Numbered from the stretch's first letter, positions 9,391-20,330 are shown. The stretch: 64,000 nucleotides of DNA from Alicyclobacillus fastidiosus (GCF_026651875.1 NZ_CP104067.1:3834501-3898500), one strand, 5' to 3'. A program made the numbers and translations. The notes: generated from the sequence alone by a model not told the origin.

Positions 9391-10836
9391 ACCTGACTCC
9401 TCACCCTCCCGGGCAGCGTACGGGATGCCGTCGAACAGGCGCACCCAAATCGCCTTGAAGTCCGCATCGGGTCGCTCCTGCGGCCCGTTTGTCGGCGCTG
9501 GCAAGAGGTGCGTCAAGGTCGAATCCAACTCCTTACGCCCTTCGTGCCTCGCCAACTCGAGGGCGAACACGCGGCCGCGCGTCCGTAAATCCTCTGTGAA
9601 ATCCTGAGCCGACCACCATATCGCCCACGCGGCCACGTCCTTCCGCTGAGCCACGGCGGCGAAAGCCTTCCACAAGGAAAAGTAGCTGAGAAGTGCGCGG
9701 TGGTACAATGGCGTGTCGACCAGGTTGGCGAAGAGGTCGGTGATCTCCTCAATCATCAAAAATCCAGCGTACAAGCTGGGGTATCCTTTCCCGAGCCGGA
9801 AGCAGTTCTCGCCACAGGACAAAATCGTCTCCCACGTCCGGACCGCAAACTGTTTTCCTCGCCACGTCCCACAAGACGCCGTGGCGGCCAGGCGGTACAG
9901 CCGCTGCGCGACAGTCTCCGCGTAGTATTCCTGCCCTTCTGGAAGCAGATGGCTGAAGACGATATGGCGGTACATCTTCACCACTTCCTGCGCTGGGACG
10001 AATGCCCCTTGCTCGAGATACAGGCAGCCTTGTTCGTAGAGGGCGTCGAGTGCGACGTAGATGATTCCCGTCTCTTTCTCCTTCACAGTCACGCCAATAA
10101 TCTCGCCCCACTGATTGAGAAACGAGCGATGGATGACGAGCGCGGGGTCGTCTTCATTAAATGGCATCGGCAACAGCGCCGCGATTTCCTGCATGCGCGT
10201 CAGTCCGTACGTCCCTGTCACCGAGTCGTTGACGGACGCCGCCCGTTTGACGATGTCGCAGATCTGTTCGACGTTCTCCATCGCCGCGCGCCAGCGGCCG
10301 CTCCGGACGGCGCCGTCGTACTCCCGCAGGATCAACTGAATAATCCGCTCGGGCTTCAGCAGTTGAACGACGGCGTACATGTACAGCAACAAGCTGAGAA
10401 AGCAGATGAACACGAGGATGAGGTCGGCACTCATCTCCGATTGTAGGGGGAGTGTGAGCGGATCTCGTTCGGGTTCCCGAATTTTCGCCATCAGGAGAAA
10501 GCTGTGCATGATGGTGGTAAAGAAGACCAAAAATAAGGACGCGTTGTATGGCAGGCGCACAAAAAAATCGAGGACTCGATGCGTGTAGTTACTCGCTGTC
10601 ATCTGGATGGCTACGAGGATAATCGAAATGCACAACGCGAGAATGGTGGACAACGACGACACGATGGTGTTCAGATAGTTCCGCGCCGTATCCGTATCAC
10701 CCTGAAAGACGAGCGGTGGACGGACGAACACGAGACAGATGACGAGGCCGGTCACCAGGAGGTAGAACACCCACGAGGACGTCACTTGACGTGCGTGTTT
10801 CGCGTATGCCTGAAAACTGCTCATTTTCGGTGACAA
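9370..10836 (-). CDS. DUF2254 predicted membrane protein
   Basis: An integral membrane protein of unknown function. The N-terminal ~180 residues hold about four transmembrane segments (WVFYLLVTGLVICLVFV; ILALCISIILVAIQM; ASLFLVFFTTIMHSFLLM; LILVFICFLSLLLYMYAVV). The motif SNYTHRVLDFF lies between them, characteristic of DUF2254. The remaining ~300 residues are soluble and probably cytoplasmic. I place the start at TTG 10836 because GGGGAG lies 10 bases upstream; an ATG twelve bases further in (10824) has no ribosome site. It is divergent from gdh and its stop overlaps the rqcH 3' end, leaving no room for a terminator between the two. Confidence 0.8.
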   Translation of the reverse strand: MSPKMSSFQAYAKHARQVTSSWVFYLLVTGLVICLVFVRPPLVFQGDTDTARNYLNTIVSSLSTILALCISIILVAIQMTASNYTHRVLDFFVRLPYNASLFLVFFTTIMHSFLLMAKIREPERDPLTLPLQSEMSADLILVFICFLSLLLYMYAVVQLLKPERIIQLILREYDGAVRSGRWRAAMENVEQICDIVKRAASVNDSVTGTYGLTRMQEIAALLPMPFNEDDPALVIHRSFLNQWGEIIGVTVKEKETGIIYVALDALYEQGCLYLEQGAFVPAQEVVKMYRHIVFSHLLPEGQEYYAETVAQRLYRLAATASCGTWRGKQFAVRTWETILSCGENCFRLGKGYPSLYAGFLMIEEITDLFANLVDTPLYHRALLSYFSLWKAFAAVAQRKDVAAWAIWWSAQDFTEDLRTRGRVFALELARHEGRKELDSTLTHLLPAPTNGPQERPDADFKAIWVRLFDGIPYAAREGEESGSSLGDG

Positions 10837-10864
10837 GTGCGTCCAACTCCCCAATCATATGCAC

Positions 10865-10893
10865 TTTTCATCGTGCCCCAAGTGGTTTATTAT
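10865..10893 (+). promoter_or_regulatory. Sigma-A promoter of the glutamate dehydrogenase gene
   Basis: TTTTCA (10865-10870) and TATTAT (10888-10893) are separated by 17 bases, in an AT-rich segment about 80 bases before the gdh start. A second overlapping -10 (TATAAA, 10891-10896) is also possible. Confidence 0.55.
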
Positions 10894-10970
10894 AAAACGG
10901 TATTTGTATATTTCAAGCTATCTACGCGATATCATCGAACTCTTTACATACTTGAGAGGGGCGTTTGTCC

Positions 10971-12263
10971 GTGTCATCCCAGCAGACCAATAAGCGGCTC
11001 GTCGCTGGTGCAAATATGCCCGCACCTGGCGACAACGTGTTGACCAACACGCAAGCGGCTGTGCACGAGGCACTTCACCGACTAGGGTACGAAGAGACAA
11101 TTTACGACTTGTTGTCGGAACCGGTACGCGTCATGACTGTGCGTATCCCAGTGAAGATGGACGACGGTCATACAGAAGTGTTCACAGGTTACCGCGCACA
11201 GCACAACGATGCGATAGGCCCTACCAAGGGCGGAATTCGATTCCATCCAAACGTCTCATTGGACGAAGTGAAGGCACTGTCCATTTGGATGAGCCTCAAG
11301 TGCGGCATTTTCGACTTGCCTTACGGGGGAGCAAAAGGTGGCATCATCTGTGATCCTCGCACCATGTCGATGGGTGAACAGGAGCGACTGGCTCGCGGAT
11401 ATGTACGCGCAGTGAGTCAAATTGTCGGCCCAGCGAAGGACATCCCCGCACCAGACGTCTACACAAACCCGCAGATCATGGCTTGGATGTACGATGAGTA
11501 CAGCCACATTCGCGAATTCGACTCCCCTGGCTTCATCACTGGCAAGCCGCTTGTGCTCGGCGGCTCACAAGGGCGTAATCAGGCGACGGCACTGGGCGTT
11601 TGCATCGCAATGCGCGAAGCCGCAACGCGCCTCGGCAAAGACGTCAAGGATTTGACCGTGATCGTCCAGGGCTTTGGCAACGTCGGCAGCAACGTGGCCC
11701 TCATCTTGCAACAATGGGGCGTGAAAGTCACGGGGATCAGCGACGCAAATGGCGGGCTCTACGACGAAAACGGCCTGAACATTCAAGGGCTGATTGACCA
11801 AAAGGACTCGTTCGGCATGGTCACTACGGCCTATCAGAACGTCATATCGAACGAGGAATTCCTGAAACTCCCATGTGACGTGCTGATTCCTGCAGCGCTC
11901 GAAAACCAGATTCACCGGGATAACGCCGCCGATATCCAGGCGTCCATCGTCGTCGAGGCCGCGAACGGCCCAACCACGCCAGCAGCCGATACGATTCTGA
12001 GCGAGCGTGGCATCTTGGTCGTCCCAGACGTACTGGCCAACGCAGGTGGGGTAACTGTCTCCTACTTCGAATGGGTGCAAAACAACCAGGGCTTCTACTG
12101 GACGGAAGATGAAGTCAACCATCGCCTCGAACAGATGATGGTCAAGTCGGTCCACAACATCTTGCAGACCGCGGATAGATACGAAGTCACGCCGCGCCTT
12201 GCCGCGTACATGGTGGGCATTCGCCCGTTCGCGGAAGCGATGCGCTGGCGCGGTTGGGTGTAA
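10971..12263 (+). CDS. gdhA: Glutamate dehydrogenase (RocG/GudB type)
   Basis: Interconverts glutamate with 2-oxoglutarate and ammonium using a nicotinamide cofactor; in bacilli this form mostly degrades glutamate. The ~430-residue protein shows the catalytic lysine region PYGGAKGGI, the substrate region GPTKGGIRFHP, and a C-terminal Rossmann domain with QGFGNVGS. I prefer GTG 10971, which has GAGAGGGG 9 bases upstream, over TTG 10965 two codons earlier, which is too close to it. The gene stands alone between a clear promoter and a strong terminator. The cofactor cannot be settled by eye, although Firmicute relatives mostly use NAD. Confidence 0.95.
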   Translation: MSSQQTNKRLVAGANMPAPGDNVLTNTQAAVHEALHRLGYEETIYDLLSEPVRVMTVRIPVKMDDGHTEVFTGYRAQHNDAIGPTKGGIRFHPNVSLDEVKALSIWMSLKCGIFDLPYGGAKGGIICDPRTMSMGEQERLARGYVRAVSQIVGPAKDIPAPDVYTNPQIMAWMYDEYSHIREFDSPGFITGKPLVLGGSQGRNQATALGVCIAMREAATRLGKDVKDLTVIVQGFGNVGSNVALILQQWGVKVTGISDANGGLYDENGLNIQGLIDQKDSFGMVTTAYQNVISNEEFLKLPCDVLIPAALENQIHRDNAADIQASIVVEAANGPTTPAADTILSERGILVVPDVLANAGGVTVSYFEWVQNNQGFYWTEDEVNHRLEQMMVKSVHNILQTADRYEVTPRLAAYMVGIRPFAEAMRWRGWV

Positions 12264-12288
12264 AGAGCGCCGCTTCACAAAAAATCGA

Positions 12289-12326
12289 CAAAATGGGCAT
12301 CCGCCGTGGCGGGATGCCCATTTTTG
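12289..12326. terminator. Strong bidirectional terminator between gdh and pyrE
   Basis: AAATGGGCATCC and GGGATGCCCATTT form a long stem around a short GCCGTGGC loop, followed by TTTTTGTG on the plus strand. On the minus strand the hairpin is followed by GTCGATTTTTTG. It serves gdh and probably also the end of the convergent pyr operon. Confidence 0.9.
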
Positions 12327-12362
12327 TGATCTCTAACTGCTGCTCGATGTGCAGGCTGTGCA

Positions 12363-13010
12363 TTAAAAGGTGGAGGGCGATTCGCGCCAACGCATCAAGA
12401 GTTCCACATCGGTGTCCGTGACGACGCCGCGTTCACGCGCGACGCGCACGAGCGCACGGTACGGGACCAGACGGTACGCAGGCACACCACTCTCTTCCAT
12501 TCGCCCGCGCGCGACGTCGAAGTCGTAGGACAGGATGGTGAATACCGCCATTACTTCGACACCGGCAGCTTGCAGGGTGGCGACCGCCTCGTAGGCGGAC
12601 TTCCCGGTGGACAGCGTGTCTTCGACGACGACTGCTTTCATCCCCGGGCGGACAAAGCCCTCAATCTGTTTGCCCTGGCCGTGCGCCTTCGCCTGCGACC
12701 GGACATAGGCGTTTCGCAGGTTCAGCCGATCCGCTAAAATCGCGGCGTGTGGAATGCCCGCAGTCGCGGTGCCGACCACCACTTCGACACCTGGGAAATC
12801 CGTGCGGACAATCTGTTCGAATGCAGCGGCGACCTGGCCCCGCAAAATTGGGTATCCGAGAATCAATCGGTTATCGCAATAAATCGGGGACTTCCATCCA
12901 CTGGACCACGTGAATGGCTGAGTGGGGCGCAACTCAACGGCACCAATCTGAAGTAGGCCGAGTGCAAGCGTCTCGATGTCCTGAATATAACTATCGCGAA
13001 GCAGTTCCAT
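12363..13010 (-). CDS. pyrE: Orotate phosphoribosyltransferase
   Basis: Joins orotate to PRPP to form OMP, the fifth step of UMP synthesis. The 215-residue product has the PRPP-binding motif VVVEDTLSTGKS and the N-terminal WSSGWKSPIYCDNR segment typical of PyrE. Start ATG 13010 is chosen because the longer frame begins with a TTG inside pyrF and ATG gives the usual length. The gene overlaps the end of pyrF by 20 bases and is the last gene of the operon, as in B. subtilis. Confidence 0.95.
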   Translation of the reverse strand: MELLRDSYIQDIETLALGLLQIGAVELRPTQPFTWSSGWKSPIYCDNRLILGYPILRGQVAAAFEQIVRTDFPGVEVVVGTATAGIPHAAILADRLNLRNAYVRSQAKAHGQGKQIEGFVRPGMKAVVVEDTLSTGKSAYEAVATLQAAGVEVMAVFTILSYDFDVARGRMEESGVPAYRLVPYRALVRVARERGVVTDTDVELLMRWRESPSTF

Positions 13011-13758
13011 GGCGTCTATCCACTCCCTCAATCATCTCATCCCAATAACGCTGTAACGCCAACATCGGATCCGCCGCGTCGCGCACAGCTCGTCCCAGCA
13101 CCAGCCGGGTCGCGCCCGCCGCCATCGCTTGACCAGGCGCCTGGGTACGCTGTTGGTCGTGGGCGTCGTCTGTGGCAAGCCGCGTGCCAGGCACGACGCG
13201 TTCAAACGTCGACGGAACGACCGTCTGCAGCATGTTGAGTTCCTCTGCGGAGCAGACGACGCCGTCGAGGTCGGCTTCTTGACAGAGTTTTGCGAGGCGC
13301 AGAACTGCGTCTTGCGGTTCTCCGACGACGCCCAGTTCGCGAATGTCCCTACTCGACAGACTGGTGAGGACGGTGACCCCGATGAGCAACGGCTGGTATG
13401 CACTCGCAGAAACCGCCTCGCGAGCCTTTTCCAGCATCTTGCGGCCGCCCTGCGCGTGGACGTTGACCATTTCGATCGGCGAATCACAGATGGCGCGCAA
13501 TGCCCCACTCACCGTGTTGGGAATGTCGTGCAGCTTCATGTCGAGAAAGACGCGAAGGTTGCGCGCGAGCAGTTGGTCGACGAAGGCCATTCCCGCGCGG
13601 TGAAACAACTCGAGTCCCACCTTAAAGCCATCGATGACCGGCGCAAACGACTCGACGAGTTCCAGTGCGCGCGCGGGCTGGTCGACGTCGAGCGCAAGGT
13701 ACGTCGCCTTGCGCGCCGCGTCGTATTTCGACTCCAGGAGGGCGGCTTCTACCGTCAC
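12991..13758 (-). CDS. pyrF: Orotidine 5'-phosphate decarboxylase
   Basis: Decarboxylates OMP to UMP, the last step of the pathway. The signature [11 protein letters not shown] carries the catalytic lysine and aspartates, and VVPGTR, VLGRAV and the C-terminal phosphate-binding segment are present. GTG 13758 forms a GTGA junction with the carB stop and gives 255 residues; a GTG three codons earlier is an alternative. The N-terminus is about 15-20 residues longer than B. subtilis PyrF before the first conserved strand (YLALDVD), so a still later start cannot be excluded. Confidence 0.93.
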   Translation of the reverse strand: MTVEAALLESKYDAARKATYLALDVDQPARALELVESFAPVIDGFKVGLELFHRAGMAFVDQLLARNLRVFLDMKLHDIPNTVSGALRAICDSPIEMVNVHAQGGRKMLEKAREAVSASAYQPLLIGVTVLTSLSSRDIRELGVVGEPQDAVLRLAKLCQEADLDGVVCSAEELNMLQTVVPSTFERVVPGTRLATDDAHDQQRTQAPGQAMAAGATRLVLGRAVRDAADPMLALQRYWDEMIEGVDRRHGTASR

Positions 13759-16700
13759 GCCCGCCACCCACTCTCGTGGAGTTCAACCTTGGACGAATCG
13801 CCGAGCGCCATCGTCTGGAAGTGAATCAGCTTGAGGATGTCGAGCAGCGATTTGACCGTGTCGAGCGATGTGAGACATGGGACGCCGTGTTCCACTGCGG
13901 TGCGGCGAATTCGGAATCCGTCGCGCTCCGGTTTGAGTCCTTTCGTGAGCGTGTTGATGGCCAACTGAATGCACCCTTGGCGAATATCGTCGGCCAAGTT
14001 TGGCGTACCTTGCGCCAGCTTGTTGACCACGCGCACCTCGAGTCCGCGCTCGCGCAGGAATTTGGCGGTCCCTTCCGTCGCGGTGAGTCGGTAACCGAGC
14101 CGGGCAAACTCGGCGAGCAGCGGATACGCCTCCTCTTTGTCCTTGTCGGCGATGGTGGCCAGGACCGTGCCGTGCGCCGGGACGACGGTGCCCGCCGCGA
14201 GCATGCCCTTGTACAAGGCCTTTTCATACTGGCTGTCCCGCCCCATCACTTCACCGGTCGATTTCATTTCTGGGCCCAGGCTGATATCGACGCGATGCAA
14301 CTTCGCAAAGGAGAACACCGGTACCTTGACGGCGACCGTATCGGCCTCTTCTACGCGCCCGCTCTCCAGTCCGAGTTCGCGAAGCGAGCCACCGCAGACG
14401 GCGTGCATGGCGAGATCGACCATCTTTACGTCGGTCACCTTCGACAAGAACGGAACCGTGCGGGAAGAACGCGGGTTGACCTCGATGACCTCGACCACGT
14501 CGTCGTGGACGATGAACTGTATGTTGACTAAGCCTCGGACCTTCAGGCCGCGGGCGAGACGCAAGGTGTACTCCTCGATGACCGACTTCACCGACTCGCA
14601 GAGATGCTGCGGCGGATAGACGGCGATGGAGTCGCCTGAGTGCACGCCTGCTCGCTCCACGTGCTCCATAATGCCCGGGATAAGCACGGTTTCGCCGTCG
14701 CTGATGGCGTCGACCTCGACCTCGACGCCCTGCACATACCGATCGATGAGAACCGGGTGTTGCGCCGAAACTTCAACGGCTTCGTCCATGTACTGCAAGA
14801 GTTCGGCCGTGTTCGAGATGATCTGCATCGCGCGCCCGCCAAGGACGTACGAGGGGCGTACCAACACCGGATAGCCAAGACCTTCGGCGGCCTGCACAGC
14901 CTCCTCCACAGTGGTCACCGTCTCGCCTTGCGGTCGGGAGATGTCGAGCTCGGTCAGAAGCGCGTCGAACTTTTCGCGATCCTCCGCCCGGTCGATATCC
15001 TCGCGCGACGTTCCGAAGATCCGCACTCCGGCCTCCGCCAGAGGCGCGGCTAGATTAATCGCCGTCTGGCCGCCGAATTGAACGATGACGCCCTCCGGTC
15101 GCTCGCGTTCGATGACGTTCAAAACGTCCTCGACGTGCAGTGGTTCAAAGTACAGTCGATCCGACGTGCTGAAGTCAGTCGACACCGTCTCTGGGTTGTT
15201 GTTGATAATAATCGCCTCGTACCCTTGACGCCGCAGTGCCCAGACCGCGTGTACGGTACAGTAGTCGAACTCGATGCCCTGACCTATCCGAATTGGCCCT
15301 GAGCCGAGCACGACGACCTTTTTGCGCGTCGATTCGATGACTTCGTCCTCGCGCTCAAACGTGCTGTAGTAGTACGGCGTCGTGGCAGCAAACTCGCCAG
15401 CACAGGTGTCGACCATCTTGTAGACCGGCACCAGTCCCCGCTCCTTGCGCCACGCGCAGATAGTCTGCGCGTCGGTCCCCAAGAGGCGCGCGAGTTCCAC
15501 GTCCGGGAAACCGTTCTGTTTGGCCTCGGTCAGAAGCGATGCGTTGTCTTCCAACAAGTTCGGGGTGGGAACGCGGGTCTTTCCGAGCTCAGTCAGCTTG
15601 CGTTCCATGGCGATCAGGCGCTCCAGGTGCCAGAGGAACCAATTGTCAATGCGGCTGAGCTGATGGATGTGCGCAGTCGTCCAGCCGCGGCGAAGCGCCT
15701 CAGCCACCGCGAACAGGCGGTCATCTTCGGCGACTTCCACCTTGCGCTCGAGCTCGGTGTCGGACCAGTGTTGCGCCTGCTTGATCCACAGCGACTGCGC
15801 TCCAATTTCCAGGGACCGAATCGCCTTCATCAAGGACTCGGGGAAGCTGCGGCCAATCGCCATCACTTCGCCCGTCGCCTTCATCTGCGTGCCGAGTTGG
15901 CGTTGCGCGCTGCGGAATTTATCAAACGGCCAACGTGGAATCTTCGTGACCACGTAGTCGAGTGCAGGTTCGAACGCCGCGTACGCCTCCTGCGTGACAG
16001 GGTTGCGCAATTCGTCCAGACCGTAGCCAACCGCAATTTTGCTGGCGATGCGCGCGATTGGATAACCAGTGGCCTTCGACGCGAGGGCACTAGAGCGGCT
16101 GACGCGCGGATTCACTTCGATGACGTAGTAGTTCGAACTGTGTGGGTCGAGTGCGAACTGAACGTTACAGCCGCCCTCGATGCCGAGCGCGCCGATGATG
16201 GTCAGGCTGGCGTCGCGCAGCATCTGGTAATCCGCATCGGACAACGTCTGACTCGGCGCGACGACGATACTGTCGCCCGTGTGGATGCCGACGGGATCGA
16301 GATTTTCCATATTGCAGACGACAATCGCAGTGCCATTGCCGTCGCGCATGACCTCGTACTCCACTTCCTTGTAACCGGCAATGCTTTGTTCGACGAGCAC
16401 CTGGTGAATCGGCGAGAGCGTCAGCCCTCGTTCCACGATTTCCGCGTACTCATTCCAGCTTTTCGCAATGCCGCCACCCGTACCGCCCAGCGTGTAAGCC
16501 GGTCGGATGATGATTGGAAATCCGATGCGCTCGGCGAACTCGTTTGCCTCTTCCTCGGTGTGGACAATTGCACTTGGCGGCACCGGCTGGTTCAACTCGC
16601 GCATCAAGTTGCGGAACAAATCCCGATCCTCCGCCTTCTCAATGGCGGACAGCGGCGTCCCGAGCAATTCGACGCCCTCTTCTTCGAGGATTCCGCTTTT

Positions 16701-17009
16701 CGCGAGTTCCACTGCCATGTTGAGCCCCGTCTGCCCGCCCAAGGTCGGCAACAGCCCATCTGGACGCTCTTTGCGAATGATTTGCGAAACGAATTCCAGG
16801 CGAATAGGTTCGATGTACACGCGGTCGGCGATGTCCTGGTCGGTCATAATCGTCGCTGGATTGGAGTTGACGAGGACGACCTCGTACCCCTCCTCTTTCA
16901 GTGCCTGGCAAGCTTGTGTACCGGCGTAGTCGAACTCAGCGGCCTGACCAATGATGATTGGGCCGCTGCCGATGACCATGATTTTCTTCAGATCTTTGCG
17001 TTTTGGCAC
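13755..17009 (-). CDS. carB: Carbamoyl-phosphate synthase large subunit
   Basis: Uses ammonia channelled from CarA, bicarbonate and two ATP to make carbamoyl phosphate. The 1084-residue protein is a tandem duplication. The first ATP-grasp half starts [20 protein letters not shown]. The second half (from about residue 565) repeats this as [21 protein letters not shown]-terminal MGS-like regulatory domain (~940-1084) follows, where UMP is usually sensed. GTG 17009 follows GGGGAG by 10 bases and overlaps the carA stop by 22 bases. The last residues overlap pyrF. In B. subtilis pyrK and pyrD lie between carB and pyrF; here the two genes are directly joined. Confidence 0.97.
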   Translation of the reverse strand: MPKRKDLKKIMVIGSGPIIIGQAAEFDYAGTQACQALKEEGYEVVLVNSNPATIMTDQDIADRVYIEPIRLEFVSQIIRKERPDGLLPTLGGQTGLNMAVELAKSGILEEEGVELLGTPLSAIEKAEDRDLFRNLMRELNQPVPPSAIVHTEEEANEFAERIGFPIIIRPAYTLGGTGGGIAKSWNEYAEIVERGLTLSPIHQVLVEQSIAGYKEVEYEVMRDGNGTAIVVCNMENLDPVGIHTGDSIVVAPSQTLSDADYQMLRDASLTIIGALGIEGGCNVQFALDPHSSNYYVIEVNPRVSRSSALASKATGYPIARIASKIAVGYGLDELRNPVTQEAYAAFEPALDYVVTKIPRWPFDKFRSAQRQLGTQMKATGEVMAIGRSFPESLMKAIRSLEIGAQSLWIKQAQHWSDTELERKVEVAEDDRLFAVAEALRRGWTTAHIHQLSRIDNWFLWHLERLIAMERKLTELGKTRVPTPNLLEDNASLLTEAKQNGFPDVELARLLGTDAQTICAWRKERGLVPVYKMVDTCAGEFAATTPYYYSTFEREDEVIESTRKKVVVLGSGPIRIGQGIEFDYCTVHAVWALRRQGYEAIIINNNPETVSTDFSTSDRLYFEPLHVEDVLNVIERERPEGVIVQFGGQTAINLAAPLAEAGVRIFGTSREDIDRAEDREKFDALLTELDISRPQGETVTTVEEAVQAAEGLGYPVLVRPSYVLGGRAMQIISNTAELLQYMDEAVEVSAQHPVLIDRYVQGVEVEVDAISDGETVLIPGIMEHVERAGVHSGDSIAVYPPQHLCESVKSVIEEYTLRLARGLKVRGLVNIQFIVHDDVVEVIEVNPRSSRTVPFLSKVTDVKMVDLAMHAVCGGSLRELGLESGRVEEADTVAVKVPVFSFAKLHRVDISLGPEMKSTGEVMGRDSQYEKALYKGMLAAGTVVPAHGTVLATIADKDKEEAYPLLAEFARLGYRLTATEGTAKFLRERGLEVRVVNKLAQGTPNLADDIRQGCIQLAINTLTKGLKPERDGFRIRRTAVEHGVPCLTSLDTVKSLLDILKLIHFQTMALGDSSKVELHESGWRA

Positions 17010-18109
17010 GGTACGAAACTCCCCTCTTGCACAGATTTCATCATCTCGACAAAGTCGTCAAACAAACCGTTGGCGTCTGTCGGTCCGGGTCTCGCTTCCG
17101 GGTGGTACTGGACACAGAAGGCAGGCAAGGTCTTATGTGCGAGACCCTCCACCGTTCCATCGTTCAAATTCACATGTGTGAGCGCCAAGGGAGTGCCTTG
17201 GAGCGAATCGGCATCGACCATGTAACCGTGATTTTGCGCGGTGATGTCGACGCGGCCTGTGAGCAAGTTCTTCACAGGGTGGTTCGAGCCACGATGGCCA
17301 AACTTCATCTTCTTCGTCCGGGCCCCACAAGCCAGCGCGAGCAACTGATGACCCAGACAGATTCCGAAAATGGGCACTTGACCAAGCAGGCCTCGCAGTG
17401 TTTCGACCGCGAACGGAACGTCTTCCGGGTTGCCAGGGCCATTGCTCAACATCACGCCGTGTGGATGCCACGACAGAATTTCTTTGGCCGTCGATGTCGC
17501 CGGCACGACGATGACGTCGCACCCGCGCCGGAGCAATCCGCGCAAAATGCCTGACTTCATGCCGTAGTCGATGAGGACGACGCGAAATCCTGCGCCAGGA
17601 CTGCGGTACACCGTCTGTGTGGTGACCGATTTGACGGCGTCGACGATGCTGCCCTCATGCATCCTACGAAGCAATTCCTGCGTCGGCGTGTCGCTCGTCG
17701 TGATGACCGCCCGCATGGCCCCTTCGGAGCGGATGGCTTTCGTCAGTTGCCGCGTATCCACCTGCGAGATGCCGATCACGTTGTGCTCCTTGAGGTAATC
17801 CTCAAGCGATTCCGTCTGTTTGAAGTGCGACGGAAATTCACAAAACTCGCGGACGACAAAGCCCCGCACGTGCGGATGTCGAGATTCCACGTCGTCGACG
17901 TTGATGCCGTAGTTTCCGATGAGCGGGTACGTCATGGTGACAATCTGACCGTAGTACGACGGGTCCGTAAGAATTTCCTGATACCCTGTCATTCCCGTAT
18001 TGAACACGACTTCGCCAAACCGCTGGCCCGTGGCACCAAATCCCACGCCTTGGAACACGAGCCCGCTTTCGAGAATGAGACGCGCGATGGGTCTATGCGT
18101 GTTGTTCAT
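16988..18109 (-). CDS. carA: Carbamoyl-phosphate synthase small (glutaminase) subunit
   Basis: Hydrolyses glutamine and passes ammonia to CarB. The 373-residue product has the N-terminal CarA-specific domain ([16 protein letters not shown]) and a class I glutamine amidotransferase domain. That domain carries the nucleophile cysteine in [11 protein letters not shown] and the histidine-glutamate pair in YHPEARPGP. The ATG overlaps the pyrC stop as ATGA, and the ribosome site GAGGAG lies inside pyrC. It is the pyrimidine-operon copy judging by its neighbours. Confidence 0.96.
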   Translation of the reverse strand: MNNTHRPIARLILESGLVFQGVGFGATGQRFGEVVFNTGMTGYQEILTDPSYYGQIVTMTYPLIGNYGINVDDVESRHPHVRGFVVREFCEFPSHFKQTESLEDYLKEHNVIGISQVDTRQLTKAIRSEGAMRAVITTSDTPTQELLRRMHEGSIVDAVKSVTTQTVYRSPGAGFRVVLIDYGMKSGILRGLLRRGCDVIVVPATSTAKEILSWHPHGVMLSNGPGNPEDVPFAVETLRGLLGQVPIFGICLGHQLLALACGARTKKMKFGHRGSNHPVKNLLTGRVDITAQNHGYMVDADSLQGTPLALTHVNLNDGTVEGLAHKTLPAFCVQYHPEARPGPTDANGLFDDFVEMMKSVQEGSFVPCQNAKI

Positions 18110-19398
18110 TCGTATCGCTCCTCACCCTGTTCAAAGATTTGTCTGCCGCGGAGGATGGTGCGAACCGTCCAGCCCGCAGCGTGCCAGTTTGCAAACGGCG
18201 TATTTCGGCCCTTCGAGTAGAACAGTTCTGGGTCGATGCGCCGCTCCTCGTCAGTCCTGACGATGGCGAGGTCTGCGGGTGCACCCGGGCGAATGATCCC
18301 GCCAGGCAACCCAAACAGTTCGGTCGGCCTTCGCGTCATCGCATCCACCAGTCGATTGAGTGGAACCACACCTGGGGCCACCAAGTATGTGTAGAGCAGT
18401 GGAAAGACGGTCTCGATGCCGACCATGCCGAACGGCGCTTTCGCAATGCCTCGCGACTTTTCCTCCCGCGTGTGCGGCGCATGATCGGTCGCGATGATGT
18501 CGAGCGTGCCGTCGAGAAAGCCCTCCAGACACGCGTGCCTATCCCGTTCGCCCTGAAGCGGCGGGTTCACTTTAAAGACGGCGTCGTCATGCGTAATGAT
18601 GGACTCGGTCAAGAGCAGGTGGTGCGGTGTGACCTCCGCAGTGATGCGAACGCCGCGTGCCTTCGCCCAGCGAATCAGGGCCACGGACTGTTCCGTACTC
18701 ACGTGGCACACGTGCAGATGGGCACCCGTGCGCTCTGCCAAGAGAATGTCGCGGGCGATCATCGCGGCCTCGGATTCCGGCAACAGCCCCTTCACACCGA
18801 TGCGCTTTGCGGCGTCGGGGTGAATGACACCGTCCAGGGAGAGCGTCTCATCCTCTGAGTGAATGACCACCGGCAGAAGGGCGGCCTTCGCGCGCTCCAT
18901 CGCTTCGAGCATTCGCGCACCGTGCTGAACCCCCTTGCCGTCGTCCGAAAGGGCCACCGCTCCAGCGGCTTTCAGCGCTTCAAAATCGGTCAACTCATTC
19001 CCGGCCTGGCCGACGGTGATACAGGCGATTGGGTGGACATCCGCCTTTTTCGCGTCTCGCCCCCGCGCAATGATATCCCGTACAATCGCTGGCTGGTCGG
19101 TCGGAGGATTCGTGTTCGGCATGCAGGCCACTTGCGTGAACCCGCCGGCCGCGGCCGCTTGAAGGCCTGTCGCCAGCGTCTCCTTGGCGGTAAAACCGGG
19201 GTCTCTCAGGTGAACGTGGAGATCGACGAAGCCTGGTAGTACCAGTTCACCATTCAGAGTCACCACTTCATCCGCCTCGCCGAGGTCGTTCCCCACCGCC
19301 ACAATCAGCCCGGTGACATCGTCGTAGGCGACGTTCGCCTCAAACAGTTCACCGCTTCTCGGGTCGAGCAGGCGCCCGCCTTCCAGTCGTACCTTCAC
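18106..19398 (-). CDS. pyrC: Dihydroorotase
   Basis: Cyclises carbamoyl aspartate to dihydroorotate. The 430-residue product is a class I dihydroorotase of the amidohydrolase superfamily: metal ligands in DLHVHLRDPG, further histidines in CHVSTEQ and VTPHHLLL, and the catalytic aspartate in ATDHAPH. The frame is open 68 codons upstream through pyrB. GTG 19398 is clearly the start: it forms GTGA with the pyrB stop and has GGGGG 7 bases upstream. Tight coupling to both neighbours. Confidence 0.96.
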   Translation of the reverse strand: MKVRLEGGRLLDPRSGELFEANVAYDDVTGLIVAVGNDLGEADEVVTLNGELVLPGFVDLHVHLRDPGFTAKETLATGLQAAAAGGFTQVACMPNTNPPTDQPAIVRDIIARGRDAKKADVHPIACITVGQAGNELTDFEALKAAGAVALSDDGKGVQHGARMLEAMERAKAALLPVVIHSEDETLSLDGVIHPDAAKRIGVKGLLPESEAAMIARDILLAERTGAHLHVCHVSTEQSVALIRWAKARGVRITAEVTPHHLLLTESIITHDDAVFKVNPPLQGERDRHACLEGFLDGTLDIIATDHAPHTREEKSRGIAKAPFGMVGIETVFPLLYTYLVAPGVVPLNRLVDAMTRRPTELFGLPGGIIRPGAPADLAIVRTDEERRIDPELFYSKGRNTPFANWHAAGWTVRTILRGRQIFEQGEERYE

Positions 19399-20315
19399 GA
19401 CAATTCCCCCTTCAACAGTTGGTCGATGAGTGCCATTCGCAGATACAAGCCGTTCTCCGCCTGGCGAAAATACGCCGCACGCGCATCCGGATCGATGGCT
19501 GGGTCGATTTCCCCGACTCGCGGCAACGGGTGCAAAATTCGGGCGTGGTTCGGAAGAATGGACAAGTGCTTGGCTTGAATCGCATAGTCGCTCGCCGCGC
19601 ATGCCTCGTCTACCGACTCAAAGCGCTCCGCTTGGATTCGCGTCTGGTATACGACGTCTGCGCCACAAAGCGCCTGTTCGACGCTCTCTGCTTGTTCCAC
19701 GCGAACGCCCGCGCGCTCCATTTCAGCCGCGATGTCCGGCGGTAGACTGAGACTTTGCGGGTAGTACAACTTCAGCGAGATGTTCGGCATCATAGCGAGC
19801 ATGCGAAGCAAGGAATGGACGGTTCGTCCATATTTCAAATCGCCGAGTACGGCTACAGATAGGTTTTCCAAGCGCCCGATTTCGCGCCAAATGGTGTAGA
19901 CGTCGAGCAGCGCCTGCGTCGGATGTTCACCGCTGCCGGCACCGGCGTTGACCACGGGAACCGGGGCGTAGGCGATGGCCTCTTCGAGTTCCTCTGCGCT
20001 GTGGTGACGAATGACGATGGCATCGACATACGCACCCACGATTCGGAACACGTCGGCCAACGATTCGCCCTTTTTCGACGATGAGTTCTCGCGGGCGTTC
20101 TCTGCGCTGATGACCTGACCGCCCAGGCGGTAGACTGCCGCTTCGAACGAGAGTCGCGTACGCGTGCTTGGTTCGTAGAACAGCGTCGCCACCAACGAAC
20201 CTGACAGGCGATGAAGGATGTCCGCGCGTTTGGCCGTTCGCAGATACTCTGCGTGCTTGATCAAGTGCGTCGTCTTTTCGAGGTCAAATTGCTGTACTGT
20301 CGATACGTGAAACAC
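19395..20315 (-). CDS. pyrB: Aspartate carbamoyltransferase catalytic subunit
   Basis: Condenses carbamoyl phosphate with aspartate, the committed step of pyrimidine synthesis. At 306 residues it has the usual length and carries YEPSTRTRLSFE (carbamoyl phosphate binding), HPTQALLD, and the C-terminal HPLPR segment. No pyrI regulatory subunit is seen, as expected for bacilli where control is at transcription by PyrR. GTG 20315 follows AGGAG by 8 bases and lies 15 bases after pyrR. The transporter gene pyrP that separates pyrR and pyrB in B. subtilis is absent. Confidence 0.97.
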   Translation of the reverse strand: MFHVSTVQQFDLEKTTHLIKHAEYLRTAKRADILHRLSGSLVATLFYEPSTRTRLSFEAAVYRLGGQVISAENARENSSSKKGESLADVFRIVGAYVDAIVIRHHSAEELEEAIAYAPVPVVNAGAGSGEHPTQALLDVYTIWREIGRLENLSVAVLGDLKYGRTVHSLLRMLAMMPNISLKLYYPQSLSLPPDIAAEMERAGVRVEQAESVEQALCGADVVYQTRIQAERFESVDEACAASDYAIQAKHLSILPNHARILHPLPRVGEIDPAIDPDARAAYFRQAENGLYLRMALIDQLLKGELS

Positions 20316-20330
20316 GAAACCACTCCTGCC

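Noticed and set aside
15627..17225. Long open frame (532 codons) on the plus strand opposite carB
   Set aside because: It mirrors the codon pattern of carB on the other strand, has no ribosome site and gives a protein of no recognisable character. GC-rich coding DNA commonly leaves such open shadows; similar ones opposite priA, pbp2B and coaBC were also dropped.
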